DNA of 61,492 nucleotides from Pseudomonadota bacterium (GTDB lineage: Bacteria; Pseudomonadota; Alphaproteobacteria; Kiloniellales; JACOMY01), in contig JAKOWB010000096.1 in NCBI GenBank assembly GCA_029781795.1, forward strand, positions 1-61,492, in the 5' to 3' direction. Positions 35,692 through 45,100 of the stretch are shown in pieces (within the stretch, counting starts at the first letter, position 1; each line of letters starts with the position of its first letter). The position numbers were made by a program, and so were the translations under genes. The notes below the pieces were generated by a model. That model was given only the letters and a program-made list of their open reading frames with translations, ran no database searches and had not been told where the DNA came from.

Positions 35692-36468
35692 CTAGCGGCG
35701 GGCCATCAGGAACTCCCTGAGCTGCCCGTTCACCGCCTCGGCGGCCTCGAATGTCGTCCAGTGGCCGCAGCGCGGCAGGATCTGCGCCCGCGCGCCCCTG
35801 ATGCGCTCGGCCAGCGTGCGCGTGACCGAGGGCGGGGCGACGGCATCGTCCTCGCCGGTCAGCAGCAGGGTGGGACAGGCGATGCGCGTCGCATCCGCCG
35901 CCTCGGCCGCGGCCAGCGCCTCGCAATTGGCGGCATAGCCGGCGGGGTCCTGGCGCATGATCATCTCGCGCACCAGCGCCACGGCGACGGGATTGCCCTG
36001 CTTGGTATGGCTGGAGGTGGCGGCGGCGACGATCTGGTCGGCGATCTCGGCCATGCCCTCGGCCCGGGCCTTGGCGGCGCGGGCCTTGAGGGCCGCGCGC
36101 GCCTGGTCCGGCGGGGCGATCAGCGCGCCGCAGAAGGCCAGCGCCCCGACCAGCCGGGGTGCGCGCAGCGCCAGGTGCTGGGCAACGATGGTCCCCATGG
36201 AATGCGCCACCACCACGGCGCGCTCGATGCCAAGGGTCCGGGCCAGCGCCTCGACCTTCTCCACCAGCGCGGCGATGGTCAGCGCGCCGCCGCCCAGCGG
36301 CGAGCGCCCGCTGCCCGGCAGGTCGGGCCGCACGACGCGGTGGCCACCGAGGATACCCATCTGCGGCGTCCAGGTGTTCGAGGTGCCGCCGAGGCCGTGC
36401 AGCAGCAGGACGGGCGTGCCCTCGCCCGCCACCTCCACCGCCAGACGCTCGGCGACCAGGGTGCTCAT
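35692..36468 (-). CDS. Alpha/beta hydrolase (enol-lactonase/ester hydrolase-like)
   Basis: 258 residues. The oxyanion region LLLHGLGGTSNTW, the nucleophile elbow AHSMGTIVAQH (Ser), the acid LLLTGEDDAVAPP (Asp) and the catalytic His in ILPRCGHWTTFEAAEAVN give a complete triad. The sequence is nearest to the 3-oxoadipate enol-lactonase type, but these hydrolases are poor predictors of substrate. It starts in the stop of the upstream FAH-family gene (ATGA, 36465-36468) and precedes the amidohydrolase by 77 bp. Confidence 0.87.
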   Translation of the reverse strand: MSTLVAERLAVEVAGEGTPVLLLHGLGGTSNTWTPQMGILGGHRVVRPDLPGSGRSPLGGGALTIAALVEKVEALARTLGIERAVVVAHSMGTIVAQHLALRAPRLVGALAFCGALIAPPDQARAALKARAAKARAEGMAEIADQIVAAATSSHTKQGNPVAVALVREMIMRQDPAGYAANCEALAAAEAADATRIACPTLLLTGEDDAVAPPSVTRTLAERIRGARAQILPRCGHWTTFEAAEAVNGQLREFLMARR

Positions 36469-37361
36469 GCCGCCTGCTCCGCCTGGCCGCGCCGCACCAC
36501 GCGGTTCTCCAGCACGCCGATGCCGCCGATCTCGATGGTCACGCGGTCGCCGGCCGCCAGGTACTTCGGCGGCTTGAAGCCGATGCCGACGCCGGCCGGC
36601 GTGCCGGTGGCGATCAGGTCGCCCGGCAGCAGGGTGATGCCGGCCGACAGCGTCTCGATCAGGGTCGGCACGTCGAAGATCAGGTCGCGGGTGTTGGCAT
36701 TCTGCCTGAGTTCGCCGTTCACCCAGCAGCGCACCTCGGTGTCGGTCAGGTCCAGTTCCTCGGCGGTCACCGCCACCGGGCCCATGGGGCAGAAGCTGTC
36801 CTGCGACTTGCCGATCAGCCACTGGCTGTGCTTGCCCTGCAGGTCGCGCGCCGTCACGTCGTTGACGATGGAATAGCCCCAGACGTGCTCCAGCGCCCTG
36901 GCCTTGGGGATGCCCCGGCCGCCCTTGCCGATGACCACCAGCAGCTCGGCCTCGTAGTCGATGGCGCTGGAGATGGCTGGGTCGAGCAGGATCGGCGCGC
37001 CGGGGCCGGTCACGCACTCCGGCACCTTGGAGAAGACGATCGGCGCCTTGGGCACGTCGCCCTGGGGGGCGGAGGAATCGAAGCCCGAGCGGGCGAACTC
37101 ACGCGCGTGCTCGTGGTAGTTCTTGCCGACGCAGAAGATATTGCGACGCGGTCGCGGGAAGGGCGCGCGCAGGCCGACGCTGTCCAGCGGCAGGGAGACA
37201 TCGGCCAGCGGCAGGGGCCGGCCGGCCACATGGGCCTGGACCACGGCCATGACGCCCTCGCCCGCCAGAGCGGGGTCGAGGCTATAGGGCCGGACCCTGC
37301 CCTCGGCGTCCAGCAGGCCGACGCCCAGGGCGCCCGCGCGCTCGTAGTGGATCAGCCGCAC
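36465..37361 (-). CDS. Fumarylacetoacetate hydrolase-family protein (2-oxo acid hydrolase/isomerase type)
   Basis: 298 residues from the GTG at 37361, which has GGGAGGAAAG four bases upstream; a TTG 12 codons earlier has none. The FAH core is complete: NIFCVGKNYHEHAREF, the metal-binding DYEAELLVVIGKGGRGIP, VWGYSIVNDVTARDLQ, SFCPMGPVAVTAEEL, and LLPGDLIATGTPAGVGIG. The family holds acylpyruvases, 2-hydroxyhepta-diene-dioate isomerases and related C-C hydrolases. It differs from fahA in this window, which lacks this NYHEH motif. It is the promoter-proximal gene of the long operon and faces the GntR-type regulator. Confidence 0.88.
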   Translation of the reverse strand: MRLIHYERAGALGVGLLDAEGRVRPYSLDPALAGEGVMAVVQAHVAGRPLPLADVSLPLDSVGLRAPFPRPRRNIFCVGKNYHEHAREFARSGFDSSAPQGDVPKAPIVFSKVPECVTGPGAPILLDPAISSAIDYEAELLVVIGKGGRGIPKARALEHVWGYSIVNDVTARDLQGKHSQWLIGKSQDSFCPMGPVAVTAEELDLTDTEVRCWVNGELRQNANTRDLIFDVPTLIETLSAGITLLPGDLIATGTPAGVGIGFKPPKYLAAGDRVTIEIGGIGVLENRVVRRGQAEQAA

Positions 37362-37400
37362 CCGACTTTCCTCCCGGCACTTTCTTGTTTGATCCAATGT

Positions 37401-37516
37401 TGAACCATTGGTTCATTGCAAAAGTGTCGCACCGCCACCCAAGCAGAGTCAAGGCTTCCTGAGGACTCTCGCCTCGCCTCTTGCGGCATTGCGGGATATG
37501 GTTCATAAATGGTTCA
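37401..37516. promoter_or_regulatory. Divergent promoter region with TGGTTCA operators (FAH operon / GntR)
   Basis: The perfect palindrome TGAACCATTGGTTCA (37401-37415) and two direct copies of the half-site TGGTTCA (37499-37505, 37510-37516; 11 bp apart, one helical turn) lie here. Minus-strand boxes TTGACT (37452-37447) and GACACT (37428-37423) would start transcription beside the palindrome. Plus-strand boxes TTGCGG (37481-37486) and CATAAA (37504-37509, 17-bp spacer) overlap the half-sites. This fits repression of both directions by the adjacent GntR-type protein. Confidence 0.6.
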
Positions 37517-37542
37517 AGATGCTTGAGCCAAAGGACGATGCC

Positions 37543-38274
37543 ATGGGCTCGATGGGACAACCGCCCTTGGGGCAGGCCGGCCGCCTGCAGCAGGTGGCCG
37601 CCGCCTTGAAACAGCAGATCCTGACCGGTGCCTGGCCGGTCGGCAGCCAGGTGCCGCCCGAGCGCAGCCTGGCCGAGGTGCATGGCCTGGCCCGCAACAC
37701 CCTGCGCCGGGTGCTGAAGGACCTGGAGGACGAGGGACTGCTGGAACGCCATGTCGGGCGCGGCACCTTCGTGCGCGCCCTGCCCCGCCAGCCGCAGGGC
37801 GCGGCGGCCGCCGGGTCGGCGGTCGGCCCCGATTTCTCCCTGCGGCTCAAGGGTGCCTCCCCCGCCGACCTGATGGAGGTGCGCCTCATCATCGAGCCGC
37901 AGGTGGCCGCCCTGGCCGCCGCCCGCGCCTCGGCCGAGGAGATCCAGGCGATCGACCAGGCGCTGCGCAACTCGGTCGCCGCCAAGGGCCTGGCCGAGTT
38001 CGAGCACTGGGACGCGCAGCTGCACCTGGCGATCTTCCGCGCCGCCAAGAACCAGATCATGTCGGCCTGGTGCGAGGCCATCAACCAGGTGCGCAACGAA
38101 CCCGAGTGGTACCGCCTGAAGAAGCGCAGCGTGACGCCCGAGCTGCGCCTGACCTACGACCGCGAGCACGGCGGCATCGTCCAGGCGATCAAGGACCGCG
38201 ACCCGGAGGCCGCCCGCAAGCTGCTGGCCAAGCACCTGTCACGGGTTCGGGACAGCCTGCTGGGGCTGGACTAG
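37543..38274 (+). CDS. FadR-type GntR-family regulator of the importer/hydrolase operon
   Basis: 243 residues from the ATG at 37543, which has AAAGGA seven bases upstream and follows the predicted transcription start; earlier ATGs at 37498 and 37519 overlap the promoter or lack a ribosome site. The winged helix is textbook GntR: ILTGAWPVGSQVPPERSLAEVHGLARNTLRRVLKDLEDEGLLERHVGRGTFV (residues ~26-78). The FCD ligand domain follows (~105-240; VRLIIEPQVAALAAARAS, EFEHWDAQLHLAIFRAAKN, EHGGIVQAIKDRDPEAARKLLAKHL) with its metal-type Asp and His residues. It is divergent from the FAH-family gene and probably represses the operon until the substrate appears. Confidence 0.9.
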   Translation: MGSMGQPPLGQAGRLQQVAAALKQQILTGAWPVGSQVPPERSLAEVHGLARNTLRRVLKDLEDEGLLERHVGRGTFVRALPRQPQGAAAAGSAVGPDFSLRLKGASPADLMEVRLIIEPQVAALAAARASAEEIQAIDQALRNSVAAKGLAEFEHWDAQLHLAIFRAAKNQIMSAWCEAINQVRNEPEWYRLKKRSVTPELRLTYDREHGGIVQAIKDRDPEAARKLLAKHLSRVRDSLLGLD

Positions 38275-38406
38275 CCCTCCCGCCTGCCCGACCGCGCCGC
38301 GGGACGCACGGACCGGGCCGCCCGTTCAGAGCCGTATTTTAGGCTTCGCTTCCAGAGTGGCTGCCTTAGTCTGACCCTCCTGCAACGCGAGGCATGGGGG
38401 GCCAGC

Positions 38407-39111
38407 ATGCGACAGCAGACAGATCCACACCCGGGTGGGCACCGAGGTGACGGCACGGCGTACCTGCGCCACGCGCTGGTGGCCCTGCTGCTGGCCTTCG
38501 CCCTCCTGTCGACGCTGGGCGCGGGCGCGGCGCGGGCCGAGGCGCAGCCGACCGGCCGCACGGTCAAGGCCGTGTTCCTGATGAACCAGAGCGGCGTGCT
38601 GCTGGGCAGCTACCGCAGCCAGGGCAATGGCACCTGGCTGATCCTCGACAAGGCCGGCAAGAAGCAGGGCAAGCTGCGCGAGATCAGCCGGGACAACAAC
38701 TCGGTCTATCTGTCCGAGGACCAGAGCGGCGCCTACGTGCTGCTCGACCTGCCGCAGCGCATGATGTTCTACGCCGAGGGCGGACAGAAGCTGCAACCGC
38801 TCTTCACCATCGCCTGGGCCGAGGCCGATCCGCCGACCGGCCACACCCTGACGCTGGTCGAGTACGTCTCCTCCGACGGCAAGTCCTTCGGCTCCTTCCG
38901 CAGCCAGGACGGCGGCAAGTGGGCGGAGAGCGACGGCAAGGGACAGGAGCGCTTCTACTTCGTCGAGATGGGGCGCGAGAAGACCGCGGTCCACCTGCTC
39001 GACCGCAGCCGCGGGCTCGAGGTGCACATCGACCTCAAGGGCGACGTCATCACCTGGAACTACGTCGGCAAGCAGCGCCTGACCGCCTACCGCATCGTCA
39101 CCGAGCAGTAG
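38407..39111 (+). CDS. Secreted protein of unknown function with two duplicated halves
   Basis: 234 residues. A Sec-type signal peptide has a long n-region (hydrophobic core LVALLLAFALLSTLGAG at 25-40, AARAEA cleavage region). The mature protein holds two homologous ~60-residue units: 63-122 (GVLLGSYRSQGNGTW ... NNSVYLSEDQSGAYVLLDL) and 158-217 (GKSFGSFRSQDGGKW ... KTAVHLLDRSRGLEVHIDL). Shared features are G-S-Y/F-R-S-Q, a Trp about six residues on, a charged segment, then D-x-S-R/G and L-D/I-D-L. The pattern suggests a beta-rich fold like a pair of beta-hairpin repeats. I do not recognise the family. It is not in an obvious operon; a 132-bp non-coding gap precedes it. Confidence 0.7.
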   Translation: MRQQTDPHPGGHRGDGTAYLRHALVALLLAFALLSTLGAGAARAEAQPTGRTVKAVFLMNQSGVLLGSYRSQGNGTWLILDKAGKKQGKLREISRDNNSVYLSEDQSGAYVLLDLPQRMMFYAEGGQKLQPLFTIAWAEADPPTGHTLTLVEYVSSDGKSFGSFRSQDGGKWAESDGKGQERFYFVEMGREKTAVHLLDRSRGLEVHIDLKGDVITWNYVGKQRLTAYRIVTEQ

Positions 39112-39136
39112 CGCCACGGCTGACGGACGCGGGGTC

Positions 39137-40750
39137 CTAGGCCGCGTCCTCCAGGATCATGTCGCTGGCCTTCTCGGCGATCATGATGGTCGGCGCGTTG
39201 GTATTGCCGGACGTGATGGTCGGCATGATCGAGGCATCGACCACGCGCAGGCCCTCGAGGCCGTGCACCTTGAGGCGCGCGTCCACCACCGCGTTCGGGT
39301 CGTCACCCATGCGGCAGGTGCTGACCGGGTGGAAGATGGTGGTGCCGATGTCGCCCGCGGCCTTGGCCATGTCGGCCTCGGTTGCGACCTGTGGGCCGGG
39401 CTTGTACTCCTCCGGCGCGTGCGGGGCGAAGGCCTTGCTTTGCAGCACGATGCGGCGGGTCAGCTTGATCGCCTCCACCGCCACCTGGCGGTCGCGCTCG
39501 GCCGAGAGGTAGTTCGGCCGGATCGCCGGCGCCGCCAGCGGGTCCGGCCCCTTCAGGCGGACATGACCGCGACTCTCGGGCCTGAGGTTGCAGACCGAGG
39601 CCGTAAAGGCGGCGAAGGGGTGCAGCGGATCGCCGAACGTCTCCCGGCTCAGCGGCTGCACGTGGTACTCCAGGTTCGGCATGTCGAACTCGGGGCCCGA
39701 GCGGGTGACGGCGCCGAGCTGCGAAGGCGCCATAGTCATGGGCCCGCGCTTGGTCAGCAGGTACTGCGCCGCCATGCCGGCCTTGCCGATCAGGCTGTTG
39801 GCCGTGGCGTTCAGCGTCTTCAGGCCCTTGACCTTATAGATCAGGCGCAGCTGCAGGTGATCCTGCAGGTTCTCGCCCACGCCCGGCAGGGCGTGCAGCG
39901 GCTGCACGCCGTTGTCCTTGAGCACCGCCGGGTCGCCGATGCCGGAGAGCTGCAGCAGGTGCGGCGAGTTCACGGCGCCGGCCGAAAGGATCACCTCGCG
40001 GTGCGCCGTCACTGCCACCTCGCGGCCCTCGTGGCGCACCACCAGGCCGGTGACGCGCTTGCCCGCCAGCGTGAGCCGCAGCGCCTGCGCGTGGGTCCAG
40101 AGTGTCAGGTTGGGCCGCGTCAGCGCCGGCTTGAGGAAGCCCTTCGCCGTGGTCCAGCGCACGCCGCGCTTCTGGTTCACCTCGAAATAGCCGCAGCCCT
40201 CGTTCGTCCCGCGGTTGAAGTCGTCGACCTTGGGGATGCCGTGCTCCGCCGCCGCCTCGCGGAAGGTATCGAGCACCTTCCAGGTGAGGCGCATGTCCTC
40301 GACCCGCCACTCGCCGCCCTGGCCGTGCAGGTCGTCGGCGCCGCGCACCCGGTCCTCGCTGCGCTTGAAGTAGGGCAGCACGTCGTCCCAGCCCCAGCCG
40401 GGATTGCCGAGCTGGCGCCAGTGGTCGTAGTCGCTGGACTGGCCGCGCATGTAGATCATGCCGTTGATCGCCGAGCAGCCACCGATCACCTTGCCGCGCG
40501 GATAGTTCAGCGCGCGGCCGTTCAGGCCAGGCTCGGCCTCGGTCTTGAAGCACCAGTCGGCGCGCGGATTGCCCATGGCATAGAGGTAGCCGACCGGAAT
40601 GTGGAACCAGATCCAGTCGTCCTTGCCGCCGGCCTCCAGCACCAGCACGCGGTGCCTGCCGTTGGCGCTGAGGCGGTTGGCCAGCACGGCGCCGGCCGAC
40701 CCGGCGCCAACCACCACGTAGTCGAAGCTCTGCTCTGCGCCTGTCTGCAC
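39137..40750 (-). CDS. GMC-family FAD oxidoreductase (choline/alcohol dehydrogenase-like)
   Basis: 537 residues. The FAD-binding motif VVVGAGSAGAVLANRLS (residues ~12-28), GMC signature 1 (PRGKVIGGCSAINGMIYMRG) and signature 2 (GAVNSPHLLQLSGIG) are present. The active-site His is in FHPVSTCRMGDDPNAVVD, and Asn in SGNTNAPTIMIAEKASDMI. Members oxidise primary alcohols or choline and pass electrons to quinone or O2. No betaine-aldehyde dehydrogenase is adjacent, so choline is not specifically supported. The gene stands alone on the minus strand, 25 bp from the convergent secreted-protein gene. Confidence 0.92.
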   Translation of the reverse strand: MQTGAEQSFDYVVVGAGSAGAVLANRLSANGRHRVLVLEAGGKDDWIWFHIPVGYLYAMGNPRADWCFKTEAEPGLNGRALNYPRGKVIGGCSAINGMIYMRGQSSDYDHWRQLGNPGWGWDDVLPYFKRSEDRVRGADDLHGQGGEWRVEDMRLTWKVLDTFREAAAEHGIPKVDDFNRGTNEGCGYFEVNQKRGVRWTTAKGFLKPALTRPNLTLWTHAQALRLTLAGKRVTGLVVRHEGREVAVTAHREVILSAGAVNSPHLLQLSGIGDPAVLKDNGVQPLHALPGVGENLQDHLQLRLIYKVKGLKTLNATANSLIGKAGMAAQYLLTKRGPMTMAPSQLGAVTRSGPEFDMPNLEYHVQPLSRETFGDPLHPFAAFTASVCNLRPESRGHVRLKGPDPLAAPAIRPNYLSAERDRQVAVEAIKLTRRIVLQSKAFAPHAPEEYKPGPQVATEADMAKAAGDIGTTIFHPVSTCRMGDDPNAVVDARLKVHGLEGLRVVDASIMPTITSGNTNAPTIMIAEKASDMILEDAA

Positions 40751-40802
40751 GTCCGCGTCCCTCCGCTCGACCCGGACTTGCTAGACCGCTGCCAGCGTAG
40801 CG

Positions 40803-42059
40803 TCAATTGGCGTGGCCGCCCGCTCGCTCGCTGGCATTGCGGGCGCGCACCGCCAGCAGGCCCTGATGCTCCGGCCAAAGCACCAAGGCTTCGTCGAGCA
40901 GCCCATCGGCCTCGTCATGACAACCGACCAGCAGCAGGGCAAGACCCAGGCTGCACCAGTCGAGAGGCGCTTCAGGCGCATGCGCGCGCGCCGTGGCGAC
41001 GGCCTGCAGCGTTGCGTCTCGTTCCCCGGATTCCCCGCTGACCAGCGCCAGGAGCACCCTCAGGTTCGGCGACCAGGGGATGAGCGAAACCAGCCGACGG
41101 GCCTCCGCCAGCGCGGCGCGCGAGTCCTTGATGGCCCGGCAGAGCTCCACCCAGCGCAGCAGCAGGGCTGTATCGTCCGGACGCTCGGCCAGGGCCGCCG
41201 CCAGATGCGGCCTCGCCTGCTCATGCGCAGCATCGGCCATCAGCAGGCGCGCAATCTCCGACTCGGCGGCTCCGGGCCGGCCCTGCGCCAGCGAGATCGC
41301 CTCCAGCATCCGCACGGCCAAGGCACGATTGCCGCGCCGCGCAGCCCGCAGCGCCAGCCAGTACTGCGTCAGCGGGTGTTTCGCGTCACGCAGCGCCGCA
41401 AAGCTGCGCTGGCTGACCAAGCCCGCGACCCGATCGGCCACCAGCGTCTCGAAGATGGCAAAGAGCTCCGCATCGTAGAAGCGACTGCCAGACAGTTGGC
41501 GCGGGCCCTGGTAGTGCTTTTCGCCATACTGGCCACTGCGCTTGGCCTCGGCGGAGAGTGCCGCGGCCACCTCATGTTCCTGGACCGGCAGTTCAAGCCA
41601 GCGCAGCAGAGCGCGCAGGGTCGCCTCGCCATCGGCCACCAGCGCTTCGTAGCGCAGGACGAACGCGTCCGGCACGCCGGGATCGATCCATTTCGCGTGG
41701 AAGTCCTCAAGCCACAGCGCCCGCGCCGCCAGCCACAGCATGAGGTGGTGCCGCTCGCTGGCCAGCGTCTCCCCGAGTTCGGCGGCATAGAGTTCGCGGT
41801 CGGAAAGGGCGCCTGGCACCGGATCGCGGTACTGCACCAGGTAGCGCACGCCGGGCAGGTCCGTCGGCAAGGTCAGGTCGAAGTCGTGGTTCTTCTGCAG
41901 ACGAATCGGGCTGACCTGCCGGCTGCAGGGAATCGTCCTGCAGCAGCCGGCTATCTCGTAGAACTCGCAGTAGGTCGCCGAGCGGCCAGCCACCGCCAGC
42001 AGCAACCGCACCAGATAGTGGTGTCCCGACCGCGGTACAGACACGCTGAGCAGGTTCAT
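40803..42059 (-). CDS. Sulfotransferase-like protein with C-terminal TPR-like region
   Basis: 418 residues from the ATG at 42059. The N-terminal VPRSGHHYLVRLL (residues 8-20) resembles the PAPS 5'-phosphosulfate loop, and YRDPVPGALSDREL (~77-90) the 3'-phosphate loop of sulfotransferases. FEIVLRYEALVADGEATLRALLRWLEL-like sequence follows. Residues ~250-418 are Ala/Leu-rich helical repeats (AALAERPDDTALLLRWVELC, AEARRLVSLIPWSPNLRVLLALV, DEALVLWPEHQGLLAV) like tetratricopeptides. It probably sulfates a glycan or protein. It lies 101 bp downstream of the two-domain glycosyltransferase gene on the same strand. Confidence 0.75.
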   Translation of the reverse strand: MNLLSVSVPRSGHHYLVRLLLAVAGRSATYCEFYEIAGCCRTIPCSRQVSPIRLQKNHDFDLTLPTDLPGVRYLVQYRDPVPGALSDRELYAAELGETLASERHHLMLWLAARALWLEDFHAKWIDPGVPDAFVLRYEALVADGEATLRALLRWLELPVQEHEVAAALSAEAKRSGQYGEKHYQGPRQLSGSRFYDAELFAIFETLVADRVAGLVSQRSFAALRDAKHPLTQYWLALRAARRGNRALAVRMLEAISLAQGRPGAAESEIARLLMADAAHEQARPHLAAALAERPDDTALLLRWVELCRAIKDSRAALAEARRLVSLIPWSPNLRVLLALVSGESGERDATLQAVATARAHAPEAPLDWCSLGLALLLVGCHDEADGLLDEALVLWPEHQGLLAVRARNASERAGGHAN

Positions 42060-42160
42060 GAGGAGCTCCGAGGGATGCACTGAGAGGCAACCGCACCGCC
42101 GCCTCGGCACCACTTCCACACCGGCCGTCCAGCGACCAGCCCGGCGGGCACGACGACACT

Positions 42161-45100
42161 CTAGGCCAGCAGCTCGGGCAGCCGCGCCGCCAATGTGCTG
42201 GCCGAAAGCTGGCTTGCCACGTCCTTGGCGCCCTGCCGCGCCAGGCGCGCCGCCGCCGCCCGATCGCGCGAAATCCAGTCGCAATACTCGGCCGCATGGT
42301 CGATGTCCGGGTCCGCCCAGACAGTGCCGGGCTGAAAGGGCCCTTCGGCATTGCGCAGCACGGTCTCCTGCCAACGTACAAGGCACGCATTCTCGGGCCG
42401 CATGAAGTCCATATTGCCGGAATAGGCCGTGGCGACGACCGGGACGCCCAGCAGCATCGCCTCGGCCATAGTGTAGCCGAAGCCCTCCGCGCGGTGCAGC
42501 GAGAGGTAGAGGTCAAGGCAGGCCATCAGTCCCTCGACCTCGGCGCGCGGCAGGACGTCCGTCACAAGGTAGAGCTCGACACCGGCACCCTGCATCAGCA
42601 TGCGCAAGGCGCGCACCACGCCAGCGTGCTGCGGGCGGTCGCCGCCGGTCATCTTGACCACCGCGGCGACATCGGACCGGCCCGCGAAGGCGCGCGCGAT
42701 CGCTTGCGCGGCAGCCATGGGGTTCTTGCGCTCGACCCCGCTGCTGGCATCGAAGACGAAGCCGGCCAGGAAGCGATCCTGCGGCAGGCCGAAATGCGCG
42801 CGACCGAAGGCTCGCGCGCGGTCAACGTCCACTTCGACAACGCAAGAGACGGGCGTACAGGGCCGGCCGGTTGCCTTGGAGATCGAATCAGCGGTGAAGC
42901 GGGACAGACCCCAGAGACGGTCATACTTCTCGAGCCGCCGGGCCCAGGCGGGGTGGAGGTCGCGCTGTTCCCAGGCCAGGTAGCCGATCGACTCGCGTCC
43001 CTTGAAGAAGGCGGCGGGAAAGATCTCGTCCAGATCGTACTGCCTATGCGGATAGCCGACGATCAGGTTGCGCGGCGCACCGAAGTCGAAATCGGGATAG
43101 AGGTCACCGATGGTCAGGTCGGCCGCCATCGTCTGATTGGTCAGTACTTGGCGTGTCACCTCGTAGCCCGACCGACGCAGACCCTGCTCCAGGCCGAGGG
43201 CGACATTCCCCAGGCCAATGGGGCTTCGGAAGTGTCCGAAGAGGTTGATACCAGTTGGATTGGGCACCAGGCCCGGCAAACCCGACGCACCCTTCCCGTC
43301 CGGGCCGGACCGCAGCAGAGCGCTCTCCACTTCTGTGACTGCCGAGGCCGGCAGGCCGCGCTTGCCGCACCACCATTCCAGATAGGCCCGTCGTGGCCGG
43401 GGCGCGGCAAGATCGACCGAAAAGGGTAGCAGCAGATCGTTCAGACTGCCGTCCCGCGCCTGCCTGGCGACCACCGCCGCGCGGCCAATCAATCCCGGCA
43501 ACAGCCGGGCGCCGCGCCCGAAGACCGGCGACTTTCGCAGCCGCCGTGCAAGCCTGAGCATGCGCGGATGCCGCTGCAGGAAAGCATAGAGCCTCTGGCC
43601 AAACGCCACCAACGCCGCGGAGTCGCCGTGGCGTGCGCGCTGTTCGATCCACCAGTCGAGCAGCACGACATCGTCGTGATCGAAACAGCGCCGCTCTTGC
43701 AGATGTGGCAGCAGACCCAGCAGGAAGAGGCGGCCAAACCCGTCCCGCCGCAGTACCTCGAGCAAGGCCGGCACCTGCCGAAGATAGGCGCAGAGGCGAG
43801 CCAGGCTGCGCACCGGATCGAACGTGGCTGCGAATCGAGCCACCTGGTCGGAAACTTGCCAGCGCTCGGTCAGGGCCCGCGCGCCCTCGGCCTGGAAGGC
43901 GGCGCGATCCTGGTCCAACAGCCGCGGGAAGCGTTGCTGAAGATTCGAGTCGGCCGAGAAGATTCGCCGCAAGGCGAGAGCTGCGCCACAGGCTGCCAAG
44001 CGCCGCGAGCCGCGTCGCTCCACCGCCCAGACGTCGGCCGCCTCCAGTGCCGCCCCGGTAGCGGCGTACTCCGCGCGCAGATGCTCCTGACACCAGGACA
44101 TGAAGATGGAGGGGTAGAGGACGTCGTTGTAGTTCAGTGCCTGCAGATCGGCCCGCGCATCGTGGATGCGCGCCAGGAACAGCGGCAGATTGACATGATC
44201 GCTGGGTGCCGCGAGCAGCGGTGCGACAAGCTGCGACGCCGATGGCCAGGCCGTCCAGGCCGGGATGCTGAATCGCTCCGCCCATTTCAGCTCTGTCCGC
44301 AAGTCGGCTGTAAGCGACAGCGACCCGCAGGCTGCAAAGGCATAAGGAAGGGACTGGTAGTGGGCTTGCTCTGCCGACGCCAGTTCGGCGGCGTAGTAGT
44401 CGCCCAATGCCTGCAGATTCAGATTGAGCGCCGGTTGGCTCCGGTGATCGTGGCGCGACAGCCGTCCGCGTTCCCAGTCAAACCCGCTGAAATGAATCGA
44501 GACGGGCGGCTTGCCGTCCAGCAGCCAACAATCCGATGGACCGCCGTCCAGCGCGGCCCAGCGCAGCGGCCGCTCGTGCAGATTCCAGTAGGCGACGTTG
44601 AGCCGTGGATCGCGGCAGACGGCGACACCGTCAGCGAATGCCAGCGACCAGTTGAAGGCGTTCTGTTCGTGTTGCGTGCCGAGTGCGGCGAGAAAAGCGC
44701 CGGGCGCGCTCACCAGCCGAGACCACTGCGCGATGAAGCTCGTCATCGAGGGACCCGGACGCATCAGGAAGATCCCGGCATTCATCATGCCGGCAGCAGC
44801 CAGGTCTCCGAGCGACGGGCGGTCGAAAGGCCGCTCCGCCGGCAAGGGCGAGAGAACGTGCGGTGTGACCACCAGACTGGCGTCCGGCGCGCAGTCCAGC
44901 AGCGGCGCCGGGTCGGCGAAGAAACACTGGTCGGCGTCGGCATAGAGGACGGGGACCTGGTAGCGTGCGAGCAAATGCCCGACCAGATAGGGCTTGAGCG
45001 CGCAGCAGAAATCCGAGGCAGTCAGCTTGGCCGCCAGCCAGAAGACGTTGTCGACCTCCAGGTCGTCCAGGGTAAGGAACCGCACCCAAGGCAGCTCCTC

